Shown: piece by piece, positions 33,085 to 42,953 of the stretch
Layout: the number at the start of each line of letters is the position of its first letter
Position numbering within the stretch: position 1 is the stretch's first letter
DNA from: Terrimonas sp.
GTDB lineage: Bacteria > Bacteroidota > Bacteroidia > Chitinophagales > Chitinophagaceae
NCBI RefSeq assembly: GCF_003075435.1
Contig: NZ_QCZJ01000032.1
Location: forward strand, 1 to 60,337
DNA: 60,337 nt
Direction: 5' to 3'
Made by a program: the position numbers and the translations under genes
Notes under the pieces: model-generated
Databases searched by the model: none
Seen by the model: only the letters and a program-made list of their open reading frames with translations
What the model was told of the DNA's origin: nothing

Positions 33085-36000
33085 AAAAATTCTGGGGCGA
33101 TCTGTTTTATAATAATGGATACCTGCTTATTGGGGCAGCCTGGCTTTTTACGCTCTCATTTATCTTTAGTAACTACTGGTCTTATACTTCATCTCCCAGA
33201 GGAGTAAAAAAATCCCTGGAAAAATATGTGTGGCGTAATGAAGAAGATTTTGATAGTTTTTTAAGAGATACCTCTTTAATAAGAAAGTTTACTTACAACG
33301 AAGAAAAAGAAGAAGATGTAATACAGATAAGAGAGAAAGATTATAGTTTTTTTCTTTACAACCAGATAGACACGGCAAACTATGAACTGATCTTCTGGAA
33401 TACCCAATCTATATTGCCTGAGGAAACGTTATTAATGAATGATAGTACCAACTTTATCAAATCATTAACCAACGGACAGTACCAGGTAATAAAAAAAAGG
33501 TTGAATACCGGCAGTAAAAATTCACTTGCCCTCTACCTGCTGCCGATACGCCGGCAATATGTGCTCGAGAGCGAATATCTCCGGAATGGTTTTGTAAATC
33601 AAAGTAATCTTGAGGATAGTTATTCCCTTTCATTTGCTCCAACTGATTTTCCTATACGAAGCAAAACAGGTGAAACATTGTTTTACCTGCAGCCTAAACC
33701 ATTCAGCGATGCCGAAGGATATGACTGGGTAACGCTCCTTTTCAGAGTGGCAGGCTCTCTGCTTATTCTTTTTTTCCTGCATAATATCGGTATTGCTATT
33801 TCAAAATCCATAAGCCCGGTTGCAGGAGTTGCGTTTATGGTGATTTTATTAACAGGGCTAAGATTTTTAAGTTATATTTTTCATATACCTGCTAATTTCC
33901 GCCAGTTTGAGTTGTTTAATCCCCGTGTATACGGTTCAAGCTTTATTTCACCCTCGCTGGGGGATTTACTCATAAACTCTCTGATATTTTTCTGGCTCGT
34001 AATTTTTGCACGTGTTCAGTTTTATGGCCGGGGATTAAGGCTTGATACACTCAGCCCGGCATGGAAAAGAGCAATATTGATTCTATTATCTACCATTCTT
34101 CTGGTAACCACTTTAATATGCGGTCATGTTATACGAAGCCTCGTTGCCGATTCGCAGATATCACTTGATGTAACCAATTTCTTTACACTTAATATTTACA
34201 GTGTATTTGGCTTTGCGGTATTATGCTGTGTATCCATAAGCTATTTTATATTCTCCCAGGCCATCCTCAACATGATGGAAAGAATGATCCGGAAAGCCTA
34301 CTATGTGCAGATTGTACTTGTTGCCTTTATAGGCCTTTTAATTTTAAGTGTAAGAGTTAACAGTCCTTATATACTTTTTGAGTTACTCATCCTGGTTTGG
34401 GTATTATTTTATGTATACCTGATGAACAAAATTCCGCTCAATTTTGTACGGAGTAATTTTGTTGCCGGGAACGCGATGTTCTGGCTATTTATTTTCTCTG
34501 CGTCTATTGCAGCCATAATCATATCACAAAACCGCACCCGTGAGCTTGAGCTAAGAAAAAGAACTGCGGAAAAACTGGTTATACAAACAGATCCGTCAAG
34601 TGAGCGGTTGTTAAACATAGTAACCCAAAGTTTTACTAATATATTTTTTCTCAGCAATCTTGATAAAATTACTAATCCTGCAAAAAATGCGAGATTTAAA
34701 GACAGTATACTGAATGCGTATTTTGAACCTTTTACCAGCAAATATGAGACTGAGCTTTTCTTTTTTAACGCTGAGGAACAACCACTGGGCAATGGAGGGA
34801 GGCTTACATATGATGAGATCAACAGCATATACTCCGTGCAGGGCAAGGCTACTAAAATTCCTGAGCTGCGATATTATGAAACCGCTTTCGACAAGTTCAG
34901 TTATGTATATTCAAGGGAAATAAGAGATAGTTCTAAAAACATCAGGGCATATTTTTTTATGCTTGCTAATCCCAAGCGATACAGGAGTGATGCCTTGTAT
35001 CCCGAATTATTTAAGCAGGCGGAAGATTTTTCTTTTGAGAACACACCTGACTATGCATACGCCATTTATGTTGACAGAAATTTACAGGCTTACGTTAATG
35101 ATTATAGCTTTCCAACTGTTCTGAATGATGAAAACATTCCTAAACAGGATTTTTACGACAGGTATGTAAATGGCTACAGCGAACTGTGGTATAAATCGGG
35201 CAACAAGGTTGTTGTGATAACACGCCGCAGCAGTTTTATTATGGAAGCTATCGCTCTTTTCTCATACCTGTTTGTTGGCTTTTTGATATTGGTTGTAATT
35301 TTCCAGGTTGCCAGCATTATCATTCTCTCAGGATTCAGGATAAGAGCATTACGAACGCTCACAGATTTCAATATCAGGTCGCAGATTTATGCAACCGTAA
35401 TTTTTGTGAGTGTGTTTGCCCTGGTAATCGTAGGCGGAACCACCATCGTATTCTTTACATCTTCGTATAATAAAAATAATAAAGACAGGTTAAGCAAATC
35501 CATCCAGGACATTTCTAAAGAATTAAAAAGCAAAATAAGCGATCACCGTATGAAGGACGAAGTGATGCAGGTATATGATTCTGCATACAGCAGGGAATTG
35601 AGGCAACAAATAGCAAACCTTGCCCAATCACATGACGTTGATGTGAACCTCTATAATTCAGACGGATCACTTCAGATTTCTTCTCAGCCATTTGTATATA
35701 ACAAGGGGGTATTGAGCAGAATGATGGAACCGCTGGCGCTATACAATCTTCAAAAGCTCAAAAAAATACAATATATACAGGAAGAAAGCTATGGAAAGAT
35801 GAAATACCTGAGCATTTATGTACCTGTATTAGGCGACAACCGCAATGCTGTTGCTTATCTCAATATTCCATATTTTAATTCGCAGAACAGGCTGAAGCAA
35901 CAGATCGCCAGCTTTCTTGTAACCATTATTACTATAAATGCATTTATATTTTTGTTAGCCGGCATCATTGCATTGTTCCTTACCAACAGGATTACCGGAT

Positions 36001-36860
36001 CATTTACACTTATCGGCGCCATGATGCGTGATGTAAATCTTGGTAAACACAATGCTGAGATAGTATGGACTAAAAAAGATGAGATAGGTGTGCTGGTAAA
36101 AGAATATAATAAAATGGTGCAAAAACTGGAAGACAGCGCCGCTGCTCTTGCAAAAACAGAAAGAGAAGGTGCATGGCGCGAAATGGCAAGACAGGTGGCG
36201 CACGAAATCAAGAATCCGCTTACACCGATGAAGCTGAGTATTCAATATCTTCAAAAAGCCATAAGCAATAATGCGCCAAATGTAAAGGAACTATCATCTA
36301 ATGTAGCACAAACCCTGGTTGAGCAAATAGACCACCTCTCACGCATAGCTGCGGAGTTTTCACAGTTTGCTAATATCGGCAATTCAAAAAACGAGGTGTT
36401 TGATCTGAATGTATTATTAAATTCACTCGTGTACCTGCATGATGTGCAGGAAAGAGTGAGCGTAAAGCTACATACCGGCGATGACCCAATTATAATCAGC
36501 GCCGACAAAACACAGATCAACAGGCTTTTTACCAACCTGCTGCAAAATGCAATTGAGGCGATCCCTGAGGATGAAACCGGCTATGTTTCCGTACTCAAGG
36601 ATGAGAACAATGATGCTGTTACTATCAGCATAAAGGATACCGGCGCAGGTATTTCTAAAACCGCCCGTGTCAATATTTTTACACCCAACTTTACTACAAA
36701 AACATCCGGCACCGGTTTAGGATTAGCCATATGCAAAGGCATAGTTGAGCAGGCACGAGGCAACATCTGGTTTGATACGGTTGAGGGAAAGGGCACTACA
36801 TTTTTTGTAGAGCTGCCGTTATATAAAAATGGTGAGGATAGTAATGTTGCTTTGAATTAG
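33081..36860 (+). CDS. Large multi-membrane-span sensor histidine kinase, NtrY-like
   Basis: The start is a TTG that overlaps the mazG stop. Of 1259 residues, the N-terminal 800 hold about ten to twelve membrane helices with two large extracytoplasmic stretches (about 30-205 and 490-720). Then come a HAMP domain (ALFLTNRITGSFTLIGAMMRDV...), a HisKA domain with the phospho-acceptor His1041 in VAHEIKNPLTPMKLS, and an HATPase domain with N, G1 and G2 boxes (LLQNAIEAIP, IKDTGAGIS, TSGTGLGLAIC). The kinase core resembles NtrY. No response regulator is adjacent, so it is an orphan. It ends 33 bases before a convergent gene. Confidence 0.92.
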   Translation: MKKFWGDLFYNNGYLLIGAAWLFTLSFIFSNYWSYTSSPRGVKKSLEKYVWRNEEDFDSFLRDTSLIRKFTYNEEKEEDVIQIREKDYSFFLYNQIDTANYELIFWNTQSILPEETLLMNDSTNFIKSLTNGQYQVIKKRLNTGSKNSLALYLLPIRRQYVLESEYLRNGFVNQSNLEDSYSLSFAPTDFPIRSKTGETLFYLQPKPFSDAEGYDWVTLLFRVAGSLLILFFLHNIGIAISKSISPVAGVAFMVILLTGLRFLSYIFHIPANFRQFELFNPRVYGSSFISPSLGDLLINSLIFFWLVIFARVQFYGRGLRLDTLSPAWKRAILILLSTILLVTTLICGHVIRSLVADSQISLDVTNFFTLNIYSVFGFAVLCCVSISYFIFSQAILNMMERMIRKAYYVQIVLVAFIGLLILSVRVNSPYILFELLILVWVLFYVYLMNKIPLNFVRSNFVAGNAMFWLFIFSASIAAIIISQNRTRELELRKRTAEKLVIQTDPSSERLLNIVTQSFTNIFFLSNLDKITNPAKNARFKDSILNAYFEPFTSKYETELFFFNAEEQPLGNGGRLTYDEINSIYSVQGKATKIPELRYYETAFDKFSYVYSREIRDSSKNIRAYFFMLANPKRYRSDALYPELFKQAEDFSFENTPDYAYAIYVDRNLQAYVNDYSFPTVLNDENIPKQDFYDRYVNGYSELWYKSGNKVVVITRRSSFIMEAIALFSYLFVGFLILVVIFQVASIIILSGFRIRALRTLTDFNIRSQIYATVIFVSVFALVIVGGTTIVFFTSSYNKNNKDRLSKSIQDISKELKSKISDHRMKDEVMQVYDSAYSRELRQQIANLAQSHDVDVNLYNSDGSLQISSQPFVYNKGVLSRMMEPLALYNLQKLKKIQYIQEESYGKMKYLSIYVPVLGDNRNAVAYLNIPYFNSQNRLKQQIASFLVTIITINAFIFLLAGIIALFLTNRITGSFTLIGAMMRDVNLGKHNAEIVWTKKDEIGVLVKEYNKMVQKLEDSAAALAKTEREGAWREMARQVAHEIKNPLTPMKLSIQYLQKAISNNAPNVKELSSNVAQTLVEQIDHLSRIAAEFSQFANIGNSKNEVFDLNVLLNSLVYLHDVQERVSVKLHTGDDPIIISADKTQINRLFTNLLQNAIEAIPEDETGYVSVLKDENNDAVTISIKDTGAGISKTARVNIFTPNFTTKTSGTGLGLAICKGIVEQARGNIWFDTVEGKGTTFFVELPLYKNGEDSNVALN

Positions 36861-36893
36861 AAATATTATAGTACGAGCTACAAACCAGCAAAC

Positions 36894-37610
36894 TTAGCTC
36901 CGGATCATCAGAAGCTCAGCCCATTGCATTCCCTGAGGTAATGCTTTATCAGCAAACTCAATGTGTATAACTCTTCTTCTTTTGAAATTTGTTGTTCTGC
37001 CTGAACTGTGCAGCAATAGAGGTTTCATGATCATAATTCCTCCTGCAGGCACTTCACACACCTTTTCAGATGCTTTTCTCCAGTCAATTGTTTCCGGCCG
37101 GTATATTCCCCTCACATGCGAACCAGGTACAACTTTTAAAGCGCCGTTATTTACATTAGTATCATCAAGATGAATACGAATAGTAAATATATTTTCAAGA
37201 TATTCTACGGCAGGCTTAACTGCAAATTGATTATACTTAGTCGTCCATCGTGTAAAGCCTTTGTATGCTACTTTGTGATCAACCGAAATCGTTAAATCCT
37301 GGTGATAAGATACATACCAGTTAGAACTTTCAGGTTTATCAAAATATATACTCTTAACCACAAAATACTTGCTTCCAAACAAACCTGTAATTACACGTTT
37401 TAGTTTATGGCTAAAAATTAATTCACCTGCATCAGGAATTTCTTTTAAAAATTGGCGGATAGCAAAAATATCATTTGATTTACGAAAAGTATCCTTTGTT
37501 TTGTCTGCTTCATCAATAATAGAAATTATTTGCTGAACTTCCTGCATGGAATATATATCCGCTATAGTTGTAAAGCCATTTTCATTTAATTCAGGCCTGT
37601 ATGTATTCAT
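36894..37610 (-). CDS. Phytanoyl-CoA dioxygenase-like Fe(II)/2-oxoglutarate oxygenase
   Basis: This 238-residue cytoplasmic oxygenase has the double-stranded beta-helix signature of the PhyH family. The first two iron ligands are His and Asp in YHQDLTISVDHK (about residues 99-110). The third ligand is the His in LLLHSSGRTTNFKRR, where the Arg that would bind 2-oxoglutarate follows. HLDDTNVNNGALKVVPGSH is the conserved central motif. It hydroxylates some small molecule while turning 2-oxoglutarate into succinate; the substrate is unknown. It lies 18 bases downstream of the FAD/Fe-S dehydrogenase, so the two are co-transcribed and may act in the same pathway. Confidence 0.87.
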   Translation of the reverse strand: MNTYRPELNENGFTTIADIYSMQEVQQIISIIDEADKTKDTFRKSNDIFAIRQFLKEIPDAGELIFSHKLKRVITGLFGSKYFVVKSIYFDKPESSNWYVSYHQDLTISVDHKVAYKGFTRWTTKYNQFAVKPAVEYLENIFTIRIHLDDTNVNNGALKVVPGSHVRGIYRPETIDWRKASEKVCEVPAGGIMIMKPLLLHSSGRTTNFKRRRVIHIEFADKALPQGMQWAELLMIRS

Positions 37611-37628
37611 ATTACCGTACTAAAATTA

Positions 37629-40550
37629 TCATAACAATGCCTCATACAATACCTCCACAGGGTGCAATGCTTTTTTAGAAGCCCCGTCTTTTATCTGGTG
37701 CCTGCAACTGGTGCCGGGTGCAGCAATAATATCATCTCCTTCTGCTTTTCTTACTGCCGGCAACAATACAAGCTCAGCAACCTTCATAGAAAGCTCATAA
37801 TGTTCTTTTTCATAGCCGAAAGAGCCGGCCATGCCGCAGCACCCGGAAGGAATGGTTTGTACTTTATAACCTTTAGGAATAGAAAGTATCTTAACTGTTG
37901 GCATTACAGATGATAATGCCTTTTGCTGGCAATGTCCGTGCAGCATTACTTTTTTTGATGCTGACGTAAATAAGGTCGTATCAATCCTGCCACGATCCAG
38001 CTCCATAGAAAGAAATTCATCTATCGTCCATACATTTTTAGAAAGGTTTTTTGCCGCTTCAAATATATCATCATCAGCCAGGTCAATATACTCGTCTCTG
38101 AAAGTGAGTATAGCAGAAGGTTCTACCCCTATCAAAGGTGTTTCTTCTGTAATGAATGGTGCAAGATTTCTTATATTTTGTGCTGCAATAACTTTTGCTT
38201 TACGCAGTAATCCTTTACTTAACCATGAGCGCCCGCTCTCTGTATGCTGCGGTATCTCCACTTCATACCCTAACCGCTCTAAAAGCAATATCGCCTTAAT
38301 CCCTATTTCGGTATCATTATAATTGGTAAACTCATCGCAAAAGAAATATACTTTTTTCTTTGCAGGAGCAGGGGCTGTATTGTTTCTTTTGTGTATTTTA
38401 TACCAACTCAGCAAAGTGGTTTTATATAATTGCGGCATAGAACGATCAGCCGCGAAGCCCGTAAACTTTTTTATTAACCCGCTGGCAAAACCATTGGTCA
38501 TAAAAAAATTATATACACCCGGTACTATTGCGCCCAGTTTTGAAAAGTTACCAAAGTTGGCTATCATTCTGCTGCGCAGCGGTATACCATTCGCATCATA
38601 ATACTGCTGTAAAAACTCAGCCTTCAGTTTTGCCATATCCACGTTGGAAGGACATTCAGACTTACAGGCCTTACAACTCAGGCACAAGTCCATCACTTCC
38701 TTGATCTCTTTATGATCAAAACGATTCGCTTTTGTGGAATGTGTTAAAAACTCACGCAGTATATTCGCCCTTGCCCTGGTAGTATCTTTTTCATTTCGGG
38801 TAGCCATATACGATGGGCACATGGTTCCACCGGATAAATGTGTTTTACGGCAATCACCGGAGCCGTTACATTGCTCCGCATGCTGCAATACATCCTGGTT
38901 GTGATAACGAAAAACTGTTTTAAACGCCGGCGTTCGCTGTCCCGGCGTATAGCGCAGCATCGTATTCATGGATGGCGTATCAACGATCTTGTTAGGATTG
39001 AAAATATTATGCGGGTCCCAGGCCTTTTTAATTTCTTTCAGCAACGCGTAATTTTTTTCGCCTACCATCTGCTTAATAAATTCTCCGCGTAATCTGCCAT
39101 CACCATGCTCACCACTTAATGAGCCATTATATTTTTTTACCAGCGTTGCTATCTCTTCCGCTATAATGCGGAATAATTTATTTCCCTCTGCTGTTTTTAA
39201 ATTAATGATAGGACGCAGATGTATTTCTCCACTACCAGCATGCGCATAGTGCACAGAATACAAACCATATTTAGCAAGAATAACATTAAAGTCCCGGATA
39301 AAATCAGGCAGGTCATTCACATCCACTGCTGTATCTTCTATAACAGGCACCGCTTTTTCATCGCCCGGCAAATTACTCAGCAGGCCAAGCCCTGCTTTAC
39401 GCAATGTCCATATCTTTTTAGTATCATCGCCCATCAACAACGGGAAATGATACCCTAAACCTGCGGTACGCATTTCAGCTTCTGCTGCTGCAGCGGCGGC
39501 TTCTACGGCTTCCTTTGTATCCCTGCTGAATTCAATCACCAGTATAGCACCCGGATCGCCCTGTACAAAAAACCTGTTCTTGCGCTGCTCAATATTGTCT
39601 TTAGTACACTCAAGAATAAAATGGTCAATCAGCTCGCTGGCAGATACATTGTATTTTAAACCAATAAGATTGGCACGCAATGCTTCATCAATTGAATTAA
39701 AATGCACACATAACAAACCGGAAACTTTTGGAGGCAGCGGTACTACATTCAGCTTTATTTCTGTAATAAAAGCAAGCGTACCTTCAGATCCTGCTATCAG
39801 TTTACAAAAATTAAAATCAGGTTCGCCTGCTGTAAATGGCGCCGTATCAAGCAATACATCTGCGGCATACCCGGTATTTCTTCTTTCTATTGTTTTTTTG
39901 GGAAACTCTTTTCGGATTTCCTGCTGGTTATCGTAGTTGCTCAGCAGTTTCCTTATATCCTTATATATTCTTCCCTCAAGCGTATCAGTTTCACATTTGG
40001 CATGAAAGCTGTCAATATCCATCGCACAAAACTCCGCTTCAGAGCCATCACTCAGTAACGCTTTTACTGCCAGTAAATGTTCACGTGTGCTCCTGTACAC
40101 TACAGAATTTGATCCGCAGGAATTATTACCCACCATACCGCCGATCATCGCTCGGTTAGCCGTTGACGTTTCAGGACCAAAAAACAATCCATACGGTTTT
40201 AAAAACATATTCAGCTCGTCACGAATTACACCCGGTTGAACCCTTACCCAGCGTTCTTCCTTATTCAGCTCCAATATTTTAGTAAAGTATTTCGACACAT
40301 CTACAATAATACCATTGCCTACTACCTGCCCTGCAAGTGAAGTACCTGCTGTACGGGGAATAAGCGATGTATGTTCCTTATTCGCAAAAGCGATCAGTTT
40401 TTTTATATCATCAATAGATTTTGGAATAGCCACTGCCTGTGGCATTTCCCGGTATGCAGACGCATCGGTAGCATACAATGTTCTGATAACATCATCATCA
40501 TAAAACTCGCCTTCCAGTTCTGCAGCCAGTTGCTTAAAATTATTCGTCAT
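37629..40550 (-). CDS. FAD- and Fe-S-binding D-2-hydroxyacid dehydrogenase, YdiJ-like
   Basis: This 973-residue fusion resembles D-lactate or D-2-hydroxyglutarate dehydrogenases. Residues about 33-290 form a PCMH-type FAD domain (VAIPKSIDDIKKLIAFA, PRTAGTSLAGQVVGNG, GGMVGNNSCGSNSVVYRSTR). Residues 290-540 are the FAD-linked oxidase C-terminal domain (YAHAGSGEIHLRPI, SGEHGDGRLRGEFI). Next come Fe-S motifs: a modified first cluster (CNGSGDCRK...TMCPSY) and a classic CLSCKACKSECP. Two CCG-type domains end the protein (HGHCQQKAL, SGCCGMAGSFGYE). It oxidises a 2-hydroxyacid and passes electrons to the membrane or quinones, acting in the cytoplasm. The exact substrate is inferred from family only. 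Confidence 0.92.
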   Translation of the reverse strand: MTNNFKQLAAELEGEFYDDDVIRTLYATDASAYREMPQAVAIPKSIDDIKKLIAFANKEHTSLIPRTAGTSLAGQVVGNGIIVDVSKYFTKILELNKEERWVRVQPGVIRDELNMFLKPYGLFFGPETSTANRAMIGGMVGNNSCGSNSVVYRSTREHLLAVKALLSDGSEAEFCAMDIDSFHAKCETDTLEGRIYKDIRKLLSNYDNQQEIRKEFPKKTIERRNTGYAADVLLDTAPFTAGEPDFNFCKLIAGSEGTLAFITEIKLNVVPLPPKVSGLLCVHFNSIDEALRANLIGLKYNVSASELIDHFILECTKDNIEQRKNRFFVQGDPGAILVIEFSRDTKEAVEAAAAAAEAEMRTAGLGYHFPLLMGDDTKKIWTLRKAGLGLLSNLPGDEKAVPVIEDTAVDVNDLPDFIRDFNVILAKYGLYSVHYAHAGSGEIHLRPIINLKTAEGNKLFRIIAEEIATLVKKYNGSLSGEHGDGRLRGEFIKQMVGEKNYALLKEIKKAWDPHNIFNPNKIVDTPSMNTMLRYTPGQRTPAFKTVFRYHNQDVLQHAEQCNGSGDCRKTHLSGGTMCPSYMATRNEKDTTRARANILREFLTHSTKANRFDHKEIKEVMDLCLSCKACKSECPSNVDMAKLKAEFLQQYYDANGIPLRSRMIANFGNFSKLGAIVPGVYNFFMTNGFASGLIKKFTGFAADRSMPQLYKTTLLSWYKIHKRNNTAPAPAKKKVYFFCDEFTNYNDTEIGIKAILLLERLGYEVEIPQHTESGRSWLSKGLLRKAKVIAAQNIRNLAPFITEETPLIGVEPSAILTFRDEYIDLADDDIFEAAKNLSKNVWTIDEFLSMELDRGRIDTTLFTSASKKVMLHGHCQQKALSSVMPTVKILSIPKGYKVQTIPSGCCGMAGSFGYEKEHYELSMKVAELVLLPAVRKAEGDDIIAAPGTSCRHQIKDGASKKALHPVEVLYEALL

Positions 40551-40904
40551 ATGTATTAGGCCCGTAAGCGGAAAAGTATACTGCCTTTTTGCAGCGCAAA
40601 TTTACGGGTAATTTCTATGCTCCCTATGAAAAATCGCAGGCTTCTTTCGCAAATGGAATGGAGGAATATTTGATTTTGCGAAAATGCAAATATGGAGTTT
40701 CAACCTCTGGGAAATAAAATTTTAATCCCAACTACGACTTTTCACTTTCCCGGTTGTCTTCTTATAAGGTGTATGAAGTTCATTCAGCATTGGTGCTTGG
40801 TAAACCATAAAATGTTAGTGAACTGAAAAAAATATTTTATATTTTTAATTGAGGGTTAATAGAAAACAGCCTGTTATCTTTCAAAACCTGCTTAATGATA
40901 ACGA
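40551..40904. promoter_or_regulatory. Divergent promoter region between dehydrogenase and PUL sigma gene
   Basis: This 354-base gap separates divergent genes and holds no gene I can support. For the plus strand, TTG at 40849-40851 and TATCTTTC at 40875-40882 are a weak -33/-7 pair with 23-base spacing, placing a start about 15 bases before the sigma gene. No operator-like repeats stand out. Confidence 0.35.
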
Positions 40905-41507
40905 ATGCTTAGCGCTTCTGAAGATAGAGAAAGATGTCTTTTAGATGAGGTAGCCAATGGTGATGAAAAGGCTTATGCTGTGTTATTCCACACTTACCGA
41001 CCCAAAATTTACTCTTTTATCTTTCGTATATCCGGCTCAGTCCAATCAGCCGAAGATGTTACCCAGGATGTATTCGCTAAAATATGGCAACGCAGGGCAG
41101 ATATGGTCAGCATTAAAAACTTTAATGCCTATATTTTCCGTGTAGCCCACAATCACTTTCTGAATGCCATGAAAAAAATGGCCAAAGAGACACTTGTGCT
41201 ACAAAAAATTGAAAAACAATCAGCTTCAGTGCAAGAAGTGTGTGAAGGGCTGGAAAGAAAAGAACTTCGCCGCTTATTTCATTTTGTGGTGGATGAACTG
41301 CCGCAAAAGCAGAAGATGGTATTCCTGCTAAGCAAGGAAAAAGGAATGAAACAGGAAGAAATTTCTGAGCAGCTTAATATTTCTGTAGTAACGGTTAAAA
41401 GCCATATGACGCAGGCATTCCGGAACATACGGAAGAAATTAAAAGCCGTTTATTACTTTATTACTATACCTTTTGTAATTATGCTCACCTCTTTTTTTAT
41501 GTGTTAA
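40905..41507 (+). CDS. ECF sigma factor of the PUL (Bacteroidota SusC-linked type)
   Basis: This 200-residue sigma-70 family protein has region 2 (GDEKAYAVLFHTYRPKIYSFIFRI, AEDVTQDVFAKIWQRR, NFNAYIFRVAHNHFLNAMKK) and region 4 (LPQKQKMVFLLSKEKGMKQEEISEQLNISVVTVKSHM). The C-terminus carries a hydrophobic tail (YYFITIPFVIMLTSFFMC) that is often seen in this subgroup. It is followed by a FecR anti-sigma gene 119 bases downstream and then SusC. By analogy with such trios it should activate the SusC promoter when the SusC receptor meets its ligand and FecR releases or helps it. Confidence 0.95.
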   Translation: MLSASEDRERCLLDEVANGDEKAYAVLFHTYRPKIYSFIFRISGSVQSAEDVTQDVFAKIWQRRADMVSIKNFNAYIFRVAHNHFLNAMKKMAKETLVLQKIEKQSASVQEVCEGLERKELRRLFHFVVDELPQKQKMVFLLSKEKGMKQEEISEQLNISVVTVKSHMTQAFRNIRKKLKAVYYFITIPFVIMLTSFFMC

Positions 41508-41626
41508 TTTTTTTTGACGCCATACGACTTTCTCTTTTCTCCGTTGTCATATATCTTACCTATATAACATTATTGGGTTTTTGTGCCGCTTTTGAATGTT
41601 CAATTCAGAATTAAAAAACAGAGAAG

Positions 41627-42817
41627 ATGGAAGAATTAGATGAAAGACTCTACTATCTGATGGATCGCCTTTTCAACAATAGCTGCACACAGGCAGAAAA
41701 AGAAGAGCTGGCTTATTGGATAGAAAAAGCACAGGATGATACAAAGCTAAAGCACTATTTGTCGGATATGTGGAACCGGTTTGAACCTTTGGAAGACATG
41801 GCTGAAGAAAAAGCAAACCACCTGTTTAGTTCTGTTACCGGGACCAATACACCTGCTGTTCTTCAGTCAAAATCAAAAAGCAGGTATTTGTTGTTTTCAG
41901 GCATTGCTGCTGCCTGCATCCTGGTCATAGCCAGCGGAGCTTATATCTTTTTTTCCGGACAATCGAAAATCAATACGACCCACGCAATTGCTGATAAAAA
42001 ACAAAGTACTGTAAATGACGTTGCGCCGGGGCAATTTAAAGCAAAGCTCACATTATCAGATGGATCACAGGTTGTGTTGGATACGGTTCGGGGACAGATC
42101 ATTACCGGAGAAGGAGCTGCACAGATAAATACTTCTAACGGTCACCTTTACTACAACATCTCTACGGAAAAACAAAAAGAAACAGTATACAATACACTTG
42201 CCACCAACAGGGGAGAACAATATTCCATGACTTTATCGGATGGTACAAAACTCTGGCTGAACGCGGCTTCTTCTGTACGGTTTCCTGTAGCTTTTACCGG
42301 CAATTACCGCGATGTGGAAATTACAGGAGAAGTGTATTTTGAAGTAGCCCGCAATAAAGAACAGCCGTTCAGGGTAAAAGCAGGAGAAGAGCAAATTGAA
42401 GTACTGGGAACGCATTTTAATATTAATGCCTACAGCGACGAACCTTTTATACGTACTACTTTGATTGAAGGATCGGTGAAAGTGAATCTCGGCACCTCAA
42501 GCACTTTACTTAAACCCAATGAGCAGGCCCTTGTAAAAAATGGAGACACTAAAATAAACGTTTCCCCCGCAGACGGGCAGGCTGCTATTGCATGGAAGAG
42601 CGGTTATTTTAAACTGACTAATAGCGAAGTATCCGACATTATGCGGCAAATAGCACGCTGGTATGATATTGAAGTAGTCTACAAAGGAAATGTTCCATCC
42701 GGTACCATTTCCGGCGAAGTGCCGAGAAGCCTGAACTTATCGGAAGTATTAAAAGTGCTGGTACTAAGCGATGTGCGTTGCCAACTGGAGGGAAAAACAC
42801 TGATTATTACTAATTGA
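41627..42817 (+). CDS. FecR-type anti-sigma factor with DUF4974 domain
   Basis: This 396-residue inner-membrane regulator has a cytoplasmic head (1-85, containing DERLYYLMDRLFNNSCTQ and ELAYWIEKA), one membrane helix (about 87-109, YLLFSGIAAACILVIASGAYIFF) and a periplasmic FecR domain. That domain carries RGEQYSMTLSDGTKLWLNAAS, GEVYFEVARNKEQPFRV and VLGTHFNINAY. The C-terminal DUF4974 domain (SGYFKLTNSEVSDIMRQIARWYDIEVVY) would contact the signalling domain of SusC. It lies between the sigma gene and susC, the usual order for a transenvelope signal relay. Confidence 0.95.
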   Translation: MEELDERLYYLMDRLFNNSCTQAEKEELAYWIEKAQDDTKLKHYLSDMWNRFEPLEDMAEEKANHLFSSVTGTNTPAVLQSKSKSRYLLFSGIAAACILVIASGAYIFFSGQSKINTTHAIADKKQSTVNDVAPGQFKAKLTLSDGSQVVLDTVRGQIITGEGAAQINTSNGHLYYNISTEKQKETVYNTLATNRGEQYSMTLSDGTKLWLNAASSVRFPVAFTGNYRDVEITGEVYFEVARNKEQPFRVKAGEEQIEVLGTHFNINAYSDEPFIRTTLIEGSVKVNLGTSSTLLKPNEQALVKNGDTKINVSPADGQAAIAWKSGYFKLTNSEVSDIMRQIARWYDIEVVYKGNVPSGTISGEVPRSLNLSEVLKVLVLSDVRCQLEGKTLIITN

Positions 42818-42837
42818 TCATCAGTCTGAATATAAAA

Positions 42838-42863
42838 ACCGTCCTGCGGACAGGCAGGACGGT
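42838..42863. repeat. Perfect hairpin between fecR and susC
   Basis: ACCGTCCTGC and GCAGGACGGT form a ten-base-pair perfect stem around a six-base loop (ggacag). No T-run follows, so it is not a standard terminator. It begins 20 bases after the fecR stop and is GC-rich compared with its surroundings. It could limit read-through or be a dispersed palindromic element. Confidence 0.6.
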
Positions 42864-42953
42864 AAATCGTTCAGGCGACCCACGCTGCATAAGCTGCGTT
42901 GGAAAACAACATACCAATTGCCATTGATTGTTTAACCCAAACATTACAAAGTT

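Noticed and set aside
36875-36900. GAGCTA...TAGCTC as a bidirectional terminator between convergent genes
   Set aside because: The stem is only six base pairs with a 14-base loop, it includes the stop codon of the oxygenase gene, and there is no T-run.
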